Below are positions 25,809-33,857 of a DNA stretch of 64,000 nucleotides, piece after piece. Position 1 is the first letter of the stretch; every line of letters begins with the position of its first letter. This DNA is from Streptomyces albospinus (lineage in GTDB: Bacteria > Actinomycetota > Actinomycetes > Streptomycetales > Streptomycetaceae): NCBI RefSeq assembly GCF_014648695.1, contig NZ_BMRP01000022.1, positions 55,565 through 119,564 on the forward strand, in the 5' to 3' direction. A program made the position numbers and the translations under genes. The notes beneath the pieces were generated by a model. That model searched no databases, was not told the DNA's origin, and saw nothing but the letters and a program-made list of their open reading frames with translations.

Positions 25809-27242
25809 TCACGCAGCGACACCCCACCACACCGCCCACGGTACGAACCCGACCGCGGCCAGTCCGACCGGGGCCAGACGCAGCCAGACCGCCCAGCTCG
25901 GCGCCGGCCGTCGGCGCCGGAGTGCGGCGGCCGAGACACAGGCGGACACCACCACGGCGACGGCGAGCCCCTGCACCACCAGCCACAAAGCCGGACGGCC
26001 CCACACCACGGGTGCCGCCGCACCGTTCCCCGCCACGAAGACGGCGAGCGGACAGGCCACCGTCGCCACGACGGCCAGCAGGCCGAGTCCGGCCAACCAC
26101 CGCACCGGGCGCAGGACTGGGCCCCGGCGCAGGAGGGCACTCACCGGATAGGCGGCGAAGCCGAGGAGCAGCAGCGCCGGGGCCAGCCAGACGTACCAGG
26201 CGTGGCCCGGAACGGGTGTGGTGGCGAGTGCCTGCTCGGGTGCGAGGGCGGCGCTCGACGCCGGCGGGCGGCCGGCGGCCACGGCCTGCACCCATGAGGT
26301 CATGGTCTGCGCATAGCGCGGGGCCAACTCCCCAAGCCTCTTACCGTGGAAGAGCGGGCCGCCGATCCGGTCGAACCCGTCCGACGTGCGGTGCCCGTTG
26401 TGCGCACCGCCGGCGACGAAGCCGATGACGGCGTGCCGGTTGCCCGCCCGGGCCAGGGCCTCGCGGAAGATCCGCGCGCTCTCCCGGGGCGGTACCTGCA
26501 TGTCGTGCTCGCCCCACAGCGCCAGCACCGGCGTTCGGTGGAGCCGCTCCAGCACCGGCAAGGGGTCGTAGCCGGCCGCGGGGAACAGACCGGTCGAGCC
26601 CATGAGTTGGGCGGCCGGGCCGGCCACGGTGCGGCGGAACGGTCCGCCCACCCCCTGGTGGTGCAGGTGCGTGATGAGGTTCCATGCCTGGCTGCGCAGC
26701 GTGTCGTAGCCGGACCCGCCGATGGTGACGACGAATGCGACGTCGGTCGAGCGCGACGCGGCCAGCGGCGCCACCCAGCCCCCCTCGCTGAACCCCCACA
26801 GCCCGACCTGGCGTGGGTTCACCCCGTTCCTGGACTGCAACAACCGCACTCCGGCAAGCGCGTCGTCGGCCAGTAGGCCGAAGTCTCGATGGAGCCGGGA
26901 GTAGCCGACGGTCCGCTTGTCGTAGACGAGCGTGGTGATCCCGGCCCGGGCGAACGCCTCGGCCTCCTGCCGGTACTCGTCCCGGGGCCCGGAGCCCGAG
27001 CCGCCGACGAGTACGATGCCAGGTTCCGCGCCGGGTGCTCCGTCCTTGCTGAGGACGGCGCCGTGCAGGACGAGCCCACCGCCGCCCCGGAAGGTGACCT
27101 CCTGGCGGACCGGCCCGTCCCCGCGGGCGTACGCCATTGGCGCGGCCAGCAGGAGGAGGGTGCCGGCCAACACCCCGGACAAGACGGCCAGTACGGCGCG
27201 TATCAGTGATGCGGACGGAGCCGAGAGCAGCACGGCGTGCAT
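25809..27242 (-). CDS. membrane-anchored alpha/beta hydrolase
   Basis: 477 residues. An N-terminal signal/anchor (AVLAVLSGVLAGTLLLLAAP) is followed by an extracellular hydrolase domain with the nucleophile in LWGFSEGG, the Asp in LWGEHDMQVP and the His in GGAHNGH. The last about 130 residues hold four transmembrane helices. The hydrolase part resembles dipeptidyl-peptidase/acyl-CoA thioesterase-like serine hydrolases that act on short peptides or esters; substrate unknown. It starts at ATG 27242 with GAAGGGGG directly upstream, 29 bases after the stop of the winged-helix gene, so the pair is probably co-transcribed and regulated through the GTTGCAA repeats at 27.85 kb. Confidence 0.85.
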   Translation of the reverse strand: MHAVLLSAPSASLIRAVLAVLSGVLAGTLLLLAAPMAYARGDGPVRQEVTFRGGGGLVLHGAVLSKDGAPGAEPGIVLVGGSGSGPRDEYRQEAEAFARAGITTLVYDKRTVGYSRLHRDFGLLADDALAGVRLLQSRNGVNPRQVGLWGFSEGGWVAPLAASRSTDVAFVVTIGGSGYDTLRSQAWNLITHLHHQGVGGPFRRTVAGPAAQLMGSTGLFPAAGYDPLPVLERLHRTPVLALWGEHDMQVPPRESARIFREALARAGNRHAVIGFVAGGAHNGHRTSDGFDRIGGPLFHGKRLGELAPRYAQTMTSWVQAVAAGRPPASSAALAPEQALATTPVPGHAWYVWLAPALLLLGFAAYPVSALLRRGPVLRPVRWLAGLGLLAVVATVACPLAVFVAGNGAAAPVVWGRPALWLVVQGLAVAVVVSACVSAAALRRRRPAPSWAVWLRLAPVGLAAVGFVPWAVWWGVAA

Positions 27243-27271
27243 CCCCCTTCGTTGTCGGTCGGGCCGCGCGG

Positions 27272-27835
27272 TCAGTCGGTCTCGGGAATTCCGAGCAGCC
27301 GGACGAGCACGGTCCGCGCCTCGGGCGCATTCCCTCGTTCCGGGGCCGAGTACCGGTAGAGGAGCGCGATGTACTCCTCGAAGAACGCGCGGAGTTGGTC
27401 GGGGTCGACCCGGAGCGTGGCGCGCGAGAAGAGCGCCGCGTCGGCCCAGGGCCCCAGCGAGTCGCGCGCCTCCTCGAACCGCCGGGCGGAGTCGATCAGT
27501 TCGGCGAGGTTGAGCCGATGCATCTCGGTCAGTGCCTCACGCATCTCCGGCGTCTGTCGACTGTACGGCGGGAACCGCCGGTCCCCCCGCACCGCCCGCC
27601 ACCACCGCTCCCGCCCCTTCGCCAGCTCCGGGACCTCCTCGACGAAGCCGTGCTTGGCCAGCTGCCGCAGGTGGTAGCTGACCAGCCCCGTGCTCTCGCC
27701 CAACTCGCGTGCGAGCGCAGCAGAGTTGGCCGGTCCCCGGCGCAGGCATTGCTCGATCTTCTGCCGCATCGGGTGCGCGAAGGCGCGCAGCGCCTCGACA
27801 TCGGTGATCTCTTGGGCAGGCGGTTGTTCGGCCAT
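27272..27835 (-). CDS. ArsR-type winged-helix regulator
   Basis: 187 residues. Residues about 12-75 form an ArsR/GntR-like winged helix: EALRAFAHPMRQKIEQCLRR, SAALARELGESTGLVSYHLR and QLAKHGFVEE. The long C-terminal part has Trp-rich and helical sequence (ERWWRAVRG, RFEEARDSLGPWADAALF) seen in the helix_turn_helix-ArsR subgroup lacking metal-binding cysteines. It probably controls itself and the downstream hydrolase gene. Three copies of the half-site GTTGCAA lie 16-49 bases upstream, two of them forming a perfect palindrome. Confidence 0.85.
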   Translation of the reverse strand: MAEQPPAQEITDVEALRAFAHPMRQKIEQCLRRGPANSAALARELGESTGLVSYHLRQLAKHGFVEEVPELAKGRERWWRAVRGDRRFPPYSRQTPEMREALTEMHRLNLAELIDSARRFEEARDSLGPWADAALFSRATLRVDPDQLRAFFEEYIALLYRYSAPERGNAPEARTVLVRLLGIPETD

Positions 27836-27850
27836 GCCGGAAGGCTATGA

Positions 27851-27885
27851 GTTGCAAAGGGTAGTTGCAAGGGGTCCTTGCAACT
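27851..27885. promoter_or_regulatory. GTTGCAA operator array
   Basis: AGTTGCAAGG-GGT-CCTTGCAACT (27863-27885) is a perfect 10-bp palindrome, and an extra direct half-site GTTGCAA lies at 27851-27857. The array sits just upstream of the ArsR-type gene, and the divergent esterase gene starts 178 bases away. Confidence 0.7.
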
Positions 27886-28062
27886 CTTGAGTGCGGACCG
27901 AGCCGCCACCTCACCGCACATCGTCGACGAAGTCTCCCGTGGCGGCGTTTCGAACCACTCAGAAAGAGGCCGTCGCCCCCCGGAATCTAGGACAGCCGGT
28001 GTCCGCCATCGCGCCTAGCCTGGCGTCCAACACAGCAGGGCACGCACGAAATGAGAGTGGCC

Positions 28063-28800
28063 ATGGCGGAGATCGTTCTGGTTCCCGGGTTCTGGCTCGG
28101 GGCGTGGGCATGGGAAGAAGTGACACCGGAGCTGAGGGCGGCGGGACACGAGGTCCACCCGCTCACGCTGACCGGCCTGGCCGACCGGGCAGCCGAGGCC
28201 ACGCCCGATGTGGATGTCTACACACATAGAGATGACATCGTCCGCCTCATCGAAGACAACGGTCTGCGGGATGTGGTGTTGGTAGGGCACAGCGGAGCAA
28301 ACCTGCCGGTCACCGGCGCCGCAGACCGGATCCCGGAGCGGATCGCACGCATCGTGTATGTGGACGCCGGACCGTTGCCCGGCGGCATGGCTCTGATCGA
28401 CTTCAACAAGCCCCAGACGCAGGAGGAGTGGCGCAAGCAGGTCGCGGAAAAGGGGGACGGCTGGCAGCTGCCGGTACCGCCGTTCGACCCGGCAGCGGAT
28501 CCGGACAACCTGGCAGATCTCACCAGCGAACAACTCGCGCGCATAGTCAAGTTGGCCACACCTCAGCCGTTCGCGACCGCCACTCGCCCCCTGAACCGGC
28601 CCACGGTGCTGCCGGACGTGCACTGCTCGGTGATCGCGTCAACGTTCACTCCCGAACAGGTGCGCATGCTGGCCGCCAGCGGCAACGCAGTCTTCGAGCC
28701 GATGGCCGGAATGGACCTGCGCCACCTGCCAACCGGGCACTGGCCGATGTTCTCCCGTCCGATCGAACTGGCATCGCTGCTGGACGAGATCGCTCGCTGA
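28063..28800 (+). CDS. alpha/beta hydrolase (esterase-like)
   Basis: 245 residues. The protein begins with the family signature IVLVPGFWLGAWAWEEV (oxyanion loop), has the nucleophile in LVGHSGANLP and a late TGHWPMFSRP motif giving the catalytic His; the acid is in the C-terminal third. This is the EstC/methylesterase-like group of short alpha/beta hydrolases, close in style to plant salicylate esterases. Substrate unknown, cytosolic. ATG 28063 is preferred since it puts the first strand at residue 3 as in relatives; ATG 28051 would add four residues. It may share control with the divergent ArsR-type unit. Confidence 0.85.
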   Translation: MAEIVLVPGFWLGAWAWEEVTPELRAAGHEVHPLTLTGLADRAAEATPDVDVYTHRDDIVRLIEDNGLRDVVLVGHSGANLPVTGAADRIPERIARIVYVDAGPLPGGMALIDFNKPQTQEEWRKQVAEKGDGWQLPVPPFDPAADPDNLADLTSEQLARIVKLATPQPFATATRPLNRPTVLPDVHCSVIASTFTPEQVRMLAASGNAVFEPMAGMDLRHLPTGHWPMFSRPIELASLLDEIAR

Positions 28801-28831
28801 CCAGGGCTACGCTCGTCACGAGCTCACCTGG
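28801..28831. terminator. possible terminator hairpin after the esterase gene
   Basis: Nested stems: CCAGG...CCTGG outside and GCTCGT-C-ACGAGC inside, immediately after the stop codon. The stem is interrupted and has no U-run, so the call is tentative. Confidence 0.35.
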
Positions 28832-28916
28832 AGCTTTCCTGGCAGCCGCGCGATTCGCGCCAGGACCATCAGGCCGTCCGTACGATCCGTCGGACACTGC
28901 CTGGTTCAGCGGAGGA

Positions 28917-29066
28917 GCCGCGAGCGATCGGCCCTGCTGGGGCCACGCAACGGGGTGCTGGTCGTCCACACTCTGCTCCGGCAAGACGAGATCCGTGAAC
29001 CGGGTGACCTCGCTCCCGCGGCGCCGGTCACGGACCGGGAGCTGGAGCTCGCCTACGTGTGGTGTT
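28917..29066 (+). pseudogene. Ku DNA-repair protein fragment
   Basis: About 50 codons reading SRERSALLGPRNGVLVVHTL, then LRQDEIREPGDLAP and a run to a stop at 29066. This matches the end of the bacterial Ku core (RERLALLR-x-R-x-GVLVLHTLLWPDEVR). The rest of the beta-barrel core is missing on both sides. Streptomycetes have several Ku-like genes; this is one degraded copy. Confidence 0.6.
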
Positions 29067-29091
29067 GACTCCAGCAACGGCCATGTCGGTC

Positions 29092-29487
29092 TTACGAGGC
29101 CGCCCCGGCGGGCGCCAACGCGGCCTGCATGGCCACTCCGTCGACATAGGAGTGCTTCTCCTTCACCGCCCCGTTCTCGACCAGGACGAAGTCCGCGAGG
29201 TCGATGTCGACCGCGACCCCGGCCGCGGACGTCCCGCTCAGCTTCCACTGGACGACCCAGAAGTCCTCCCCGACGCGGAGCGAGACGAGGTCGAACGCCA
29301 GGTCGGGGACGAGCTTGAACAGTCCGGCCGCCGCCTCACGGATGGCAGCCGGCCCCCGCACGGGGTCCTGGCCCGAGTGCAGATGGAACACGGAGTCGGC
29401 TGTGTGGAGTCCGGCGATCCGGTCAGGGTCGAGGGACTCCCAGCACGCGTGGTAGCGCTCGAACAGATCGCGGGTGGCAGCGGTCAT
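29092..29487 (-). CDS. SnoaL-like/NTF2-fold protein
   Basis: 131 residues with the single cone-shaped NTF2/SnoaL domain: an N-terminal helix LFERYHACWESLDPDRIAGL, HTADSVFHLHSG, the VRGPAAIREAAAGLF segment, then strands DLVSLRVGEDFWVVQWKL and ADFVLVENGAVKEKHSYVD. Such proteins include polyketide cyclases, isomerases and ligand-binding proteins; here nothing identifies the ligand. GGAGGCC lies seven bases before ATG 29487, which decides the start over an upstream frame start at 29553. Cytosolic and probably transcribed alone. Confidence 0.85.
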   Translation of the reverse strand: MTAATRDLFERYHACWESLDPDRIAGLHTADSVFHLHSGQDPVRGPAAIREAAAGLFKLVPDLAFDLVSLRVGEDFWVVQWKLSGTSAAGVAVDIDLADFVLVENGAVKEKHSYVDGVAMQAALAPAGAAS

Positions 29488-29931
29488 GGTCTGGCCTCCG
29501 GTCCATGGATGAACAGGCTTACTGCATACGGCACTTCGATCGGCCGTGGGCAAGATCTTCCGCGACGAGGGTCAATGCTGTCCATGGCCGGCCTCACAGG
29601 CCCGAAGGGGCAACGGCGGCGGCGGACGAATGGGCGTACCCGTCCCGTCGCCCCTGCTGGACCAGCCCTCTGCCGAGGCCACCTCGTTCGGGCAGCTCAT
29701 CCCCGTCCCACCGACCGCACGCCGACCCGCAAGGCAGCAGCGTTTCCCCCTTCTTCTGCCCGCCCTCGAAACGTTCCACAGCCTGGAGTCGTCACCGCTC
29801 CCGCGCGACTCTCTCGGCGTCGGTCGGCCCGCCGCCCCGCGCGTAGCTCACGCATCGGCGCCACCCGCGCTGACAGCCCGCTGCCAGGCAACGACCCAGA
29901 GAACACCCGATCAAGTTCAGTACAAGAGGGA
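29488..29931. other. intergenic, no supported gene
   Basis: No frame with recognisable homology on either strand; composition is Pro/Arg/Ser-rich in all frames, as expected of untranslated GC-rich DNA. Confidence 0.4.
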
Positions 29932-30534
29932 AGCTCGCCTCATAATGCCATCTGGAACATATCTGGCGGCCATGGTGCAGGCGTCAACGGCGGAACCGGG
30001 GACCAAGTCGTGAGCAATACAGAGCTCCCGAACGGTTATCTTCACGGCTCCTCGACCTCTCACAACACCGACTTGAACAACTTGTCCGTGAACTCGTCCG
30101 CCACGTTTGTGGTCTCCGCAAACGGGAACTATCAGTTGCTGCCGACGGCAGCAGCGATCAACGCGGGAAAGGTTGATCCGCCGATCACTGATGGATATGT
30201 GGGATCGGCGCCCGACCTGGGAGCGTACGAGTACCCTCAGAGCTGGACTGCGGGCTGGAATTCTGTAAGAGAGGGAATCGAGGCTGCAACGTCCACTCGC
30301 CAGACCGGTACCACGAGGATCAGCGGAAGAACGGGCACCGTGGTGGGCAATCCGGATTCCGGGAACTGGTTGAAGTACAGCGGTATTGACTTCAGCGTCG
30401 GTGGAAGTACCCCGCTGACGTTCAAGGCGAGCCTCTCCGTTGACCCGGCGCCCCACCCGGTGCCGATCCCCAACGCTTCCGGGCGGGGCAGGAGGTCGCA
30501 GGGGGGCGGCGAGCCGGATTGTTGGTTAGGCTGA
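29932..30534 (+). pseudogene. secreted beta-helix/carbohydrate-binding protein remnant
   Basis: The frame reads through asparagine- and serine-rich repeats (HNTDLNNLSVNSSATFVV) into NYQLLPTAAAINAGKVD and ITDGYVGSAPDLGAYEYP, the standard end of right-handed beta-helix domains. This is followed by a partial CBM6-like sequence (GNPDSGNWLKYSGIDFSVGG). Lower GC than the surroundings. There is no signal peptide upstream and the carbohydrate-binding module is cut by unrelated sequence at about 30.47 kb. It is probably the 3' end of a secreted glycan-degrading enzyme gene. Confidence 0.6.
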
Positions 30535-30689
30535 CAACCAGCGGCTGATCCCGATGCCTTGGCCAAGACGACGGCCAGGCTTGCGAGTTCGGGGCTGCAC
30601 AGCTGACGGCTCCCGCGGCGTCGTACAGGCCGGGAGCGGGTGTCCGCGGGGCGGTCATGGTCGCTGGAGGGTGGGTCGGACACGACGGG

Positions 30690-31040
30690 GGGCTCGCGTT
30701 GGATCGCCTGGCCGGAGCGGACCTGGTAGTTGGCCCAGCCCAGTTCGTGCTTGACGGGTTCGTCATCTCGCTCGGTCCGGCCGCGCAGCCCGTACAGGCT
30801 GACGACCCCGGCCATGTCGGCGGGCGGCAGCGGGCAGTTCTTGCGGGGCTCGACCGTCGCCACGTAAGGCGTTGCGGCGCGGTCGGGTTCGGCAATGAAG
30901 TGCGGGCTTTCGTTGGGGCCGTAGAAGCAGTCGGCGACCGGCGCCCGAATCGCGATGCCCTTGGCGCGGGCCCGGGCGGTGGTGGCCGTGGCGATGCCGT
31001 TTCCGAGCTGCCCGCGGGAGCCGGGGTACTGACGGGACAC
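30690..31040 (-). pseudogene. IS701-like transposase fragment
   Basis: Minus-strand frame with scattered transposase blocks: CFYGPNESPHFIAEPDR, TPYVATVEPRKN, then PADMAGVVSLYGLRGRTERD and VKHELGWANYQVRSGQAIQR. The last block matches the conserved LAEIVRLYGLR-x-W-x-EQ-x-YKQVK-ELGWADFQVRSD region of IS701 transposases, but parts between the blocks are missing and the key YKQ step is degraded to DDE. Inactive scrap. Confidence 0.7.
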
Positions 31041-31255
31041 CTAGGCCGTGGTGAGCCCGGACTCGCGGGCACCGGAGCCGTCCGAAGACAACGCCCCGCC
31101 GTCGTGGGGCGCGGTCACCGGCTCCGCCGACGCGGTCGGCTTGTTGTCGCGGTTCCGCGGCGCCAGCGGGGCGGCGACGCGATCCCGCAACGCCCGACGC
31201 TGCGCACGGCAGACAAGAAGGTCAGCACCGCAGGGCGACCGGACGCGGTGGGCGT

Positions 31256-31924
31256 GTGACCGGCCGGCCGGCGCCCGCGGTGCTGTCCCCCTCGCTGCGC
31301 GCGTGGCTCGGGCTGGTTGCGGCCCTCGCCGCGCTGGTGGTCGTCGTGCTCGGGGTCCTGTATGCCGACGACGGCAAGCCCGGCATGGTGGATGCGTGGA
31401 TCTGGGCGGCGGTGGACGGTGTGGGGCCGTCATGGCGGTATGTCGCCCTGGCGATGGATTTCTTGGGGGAGCCCGTAGGAGCGGCGACGTTGGTCGTGGC
31501 CACCGTGACGGGCTGCCTGCTGCTTCGGCGTCCTCGCGCAGCGGTGTTCGTGGTGGCCGGGGCCGGCATGACCGTGGGGGCGGTGACGCTGCTCAAGTCC
31601 CTGGTGGGACGCACCATCCACGGCGACAATCTGTCCTACCCGAGCGGCCACACCGCCTTCTTCACCGCGCTCTGCCTCGTGGTGGCGCTGCTCGCGACCG
31701 GCCGGCTCGGCCTCGGCAGGGCGGCCGGCACACTGCTCGTGCTCGCCGCGGCGCTGGTTGCCGGAGCCGCCATGGGATGGGCGCAGGTCGCCCTGGGCGC
31801 GCACTACCCGACCGACGTCCTCGGCGGCTGGTGCACCGCGCTGGCGGTGATGCCGGCGACCGCGTGGCTGGTCGACCGGACAGCCGACTGGCTGGCCGAC
31901 CGGATGGCCGACGCCGGTCGGTAG
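31256..31924 (+). CDS. PAP2-superfamily phosphatase
   Basis: 222 residues with five to six transmembrane helices. The phosphatase motifs are in order: a K-x6-R-like KSLVGRT, the PSGH motif YPSGHTAFF with the proton-donor His, and the third motif LGAHYPTDVLGGW (S/A-x3-H-x-x-x-D) with the nucleophile His. This is the lipid phosphatase fold, which includes undecaprenyl-diphosphate phosphatases. The convergent polysaccharide operon ends 24 bases away, so recycling of its lipid carrier is a reasonable guess. GTG 31256 is the frame start; the stretch upstream (31041-31255) carries no other gene. Confidence 0.88.
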   Translation: MTGRPAPAVLSPSLRAWLGLVAALAALVVVVLGVLYADDGKPGMVDAWIWAAVDGVGPSWRYVALAMDFLGEPVGAATLVVATVTGCLLLRRPRAAVFVVAGAGMTVGAVTLLKSLVGRTIHGDNLSYPSGHTAFFTALCLVVALLATGRLGLGRAAGTLLVLAAALVAGAAMGWAQVALGAHYPTDVLGGWCTALAVMPATAWLVDRTADWLADRMADAGR

Positions 31925-31948
31925 GAGCGTCGCTGACGTCACGTCACG

Positions 31949-33283
31949 TCACGCCAAGCGGCGGAATACGGGCTTCACCGGCCGCCCGGCCAGCCAGGGG
32001 GTGGGGTCAGCGGCGTCCAGTGCCTTCCGGTACACCGCACATGCCTGGGCCACCACATCGACGGTGCGGTCGATGTCGGCGTCGCCGAGCGCGCTGCTCA
32101 CCACGAACGACGGGGCCAGCACCCCGCCCGCGAGGAGCCGGCGCAGGAACAGGGTGCGGTACTGCTGCGACGGCTGCCGGTTCTCGTCGAGGGTGGCGAA
32201 GACCAGGTTGCTGGCCCGACCCCGGACGACGAAGTGGTCGCCGACGCCCATGCTCGCCGCGGCGTCGCGCACACCGGCGGCCAACCGCTCGCCGAGGGCG
32301 TGCAGCCGCGCGGTGATCCCCTCCTCGGTGTAGATGGTCTGCACGGCCATCGCGGCTGCCAGGGAGTGCGTTTCCGCACCGTGCGTGGTGGACAGCAGGA
32401 ACACCCGGTCGCGGGAGTGACGCAGCCCGCCCCGCTCCATCAGGTCGCGGCGCCCGGCCAGCGCGGAGACGGCGAACCCGTTGCCCAGCGCCTTGCCGAA
32501 CGTGGAGAGGTCGGGGACGACGCCGTACAGGCCCTGGGCGCCCGCCTCGGACCAGCGGAAACCGGTGATCATCTCGTCGAAGATCAGTACGCAGCCGTGC
32601 CGGTCGGCCAGCTCGCGCAGGGCGGCGAGGTACCCGGGCGCCGGTTCGGTGTGGCCGGCAGGTTCGAGGATCAGGCAGGCGATCTCGTCCTGGTACCGGG
32701 TGAGCAGCTCCTGTGTGGCGGCCAGGTCCCCGTAAGGGAACGCCACGGTGAGCTCGGTGGTCGACGCCGGAATGCCGGCGGACATCGGAGTGGTGCCGAT
32801 GAACCAGTCGTCGACGGAGAAGAACGGATGGTCGCCGCAGACGGCCACCCGCGGGCGCCCGGTGACGGCGCGGGCGAGGCGCACCGCGGCGGTGGTGGCG
32901 TCGGAGCCGTTCTTCGTGAACTTCACCATCTCGGCGGTGGGCACGGTGGCCAGGAAGCGTTCCGCGGCCTCGACCTCCACGATGGACGGCCGGACGAAGT
33001 TGCTGCCGCGGTCGAGTTCCCGCCGCACCGCCTCGATCACGCGCGGGTGGGCGTGGCCGAGGCTGACCGACCGCAGGCCGGAGCCGTACTCGATGTAGCG
33101 GTTGCCGTCGATGTCCCATACATGGGCACCGCGGCCGTGGCTGATGACCGGGGCGAGGTTCTCGGGGTACTGGTCGTCGCCCTTGGCGTAGGTGTGCGCG
33201 CCCCCGGGGACCAGGGCGTGCAGCCGCTCGTTCGCCTGCCGCGACCGGGGCAGGCTGAGCTCTTCGGTGTCTTCGGTGGCCAC
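31949..33283 (-). CDS. class III PLP aminotransferase, GSA aminomutase-like
   Basis: 444 residues. Fold-type I class III signatures: GNRYIEYGSGLRSVSLGHAH near the start, KNGSDATTAAVRLAR for the phosphate site, LIFDEMITGFR with Asp236, and the Schiff-base Lys264 in TFGKALGNGF. It resembles glutamate-1-semialdehyde aminomutase, but the position at the distal end of a polysaccharide operon, after an RfbC-like epimerase, suggests that it transaminates or isomerises a sugar or sugar-substituent precursor rather than making heme. GTG 33283 has GAGTTGAGG six bases upstream. It is the last gene of the operon and converges with the PAP2 gene. Confidence 0.9.
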   Translation of the reverse strand: MATEDTEELSLPRSRQANERLHALVPGGAHTYAKGDDQYPENLAPVISHGRGAHVWDIDGNRYIEYGSGLRSVSLGHAHPRVIEAVRRELDRGSNFVRPSIVEVEAAERFLATVPTAEMVKFTKNGSDATTAAVRLARAVTGRPRVAVCGDHPFFSVDDWFIGTTPMSAGIPASTTELTVAFPYGDLAATQELLTRYQDEIACLILEPAGHTEPAPGYLAALRELADRHGCVLIFDEMITGFRWSEAGAQGLYGVVPDLSTFGKALGNGFAVSALAGRRDLMERGGLRHSRDRVFLLSTTHGAETHSLAAAMAVQTIYTEEGITARLHALGERLAAGVRDAAASMGVGDHFVVRGRASNLVFATLDENRQPSQQYRTLFLRRLLAGGVLAPSFVVSSALGDADIDRTVDVVAQACAVYRKALDAADPTPWLAGRPVKPVFRRLA

Positions 33284-33290
33284 GCCGACC

Positions 33291-33857
33291 TCAACTCTCT
33301 CTGTGCTGAAGGACCTTGGCGAGGCTCGGCGCCTCCCGGTCCCGCTGGGACATCGATGTGACCGGCAGCGGCCAGGGAATGGCGAGCTCCGGGTCGTCGA
33401 AGGCGATCGTCACGTCCTCGGCCGGATCGTGCGGGCGGTCGATCCGGTACGAGGTGTCGGCGGTTTCGGTCAGCGCCTGGAAGCCGTGCGCGCACCCCGC
33501 CGGGATGTACAGGGTCACCTGCGTCTCGCCGGACAGCTCGAAGGAGGCCCGGTTGCGGTAGGTCGGCGAGTCCGTCCGCAGGTCCACGACGACGTCGAAG
33601 ATCCTCCCGTACGAGCACCGCACCAGCTTGGCCTCGCCGGCGCCGGAGCGCAGGTGCAGGCCGCGCAGCACGCCCCGGACAGAGCGGGACACGCTGTCCT
33701 GGATGAAGGCGTCCGGGTCGAGGCCGACCGAGCGGACCACGTCCGCGTCGAAGGTGCGGCAGAAGAAGCCGCGTTCGTCGGCGTACGGCGTCGGTTCGAA
33801 CAGGTACGCGCCGGCTATCGCCGGGACTTCGGTGGCTTTCATTCCGGTCGCATTCAT
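33291..33857 (-). CDS. rfbC: dTDP-4-dehydrorhamnose 3,5-epimerase family protein
   Basis: 188 residues with the RmlC cupin: GAYLFEPTPYADERGFF, FIQDSVSRSVRGVLRGLH with the catalytic base His68, RIFDVVVDLRTDSPTY, then the tyrosine/His-containing LYIPAGCAHGFQALTE. It epimerises C3/C5 of a 4-keto-6-deoxy nucleotide sugar. In this locus the substrate is likely the CDP-sugar made by the RfbF-like enzyme, after C-methylation. ATG 33857 has GGGAGG seven bases upstream and overlaps the stop of the pyruvyltransferase gene by four bases. Eight bases separate its stop from the aminotransferase start. Confidence 0.93.
   Translation of the reverse strand: MNATGMKATEVPAIAGAYLFEPTPYADERGFFCRTFDADVVRSVGLDPDAFIQDSVSRSVRGVLRGLHLRSGAGEAKLVRCSYGRIFDVVVDLRTDSPTYRNRASFELSGETQVTLYIPAGCAHGFQALTETADTSYRIDRPHDPAEDVTIAFDDPELAIPWPLPVTSMSQRDREAPSLAKVLQHRES

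Noticed and set aside
25809..26295. Frames opposite the membrane hydrolase (plus strand)
   Set aside because: Antisense shadows without motifs, common in GC-rich genomes.
31932..31952. GTCAC triplet repeat between the PAP2 and aminotransferase genes as a regulatory array
   Set aside because: Only about three units and lies between convergent stop codons; more likely trivial.
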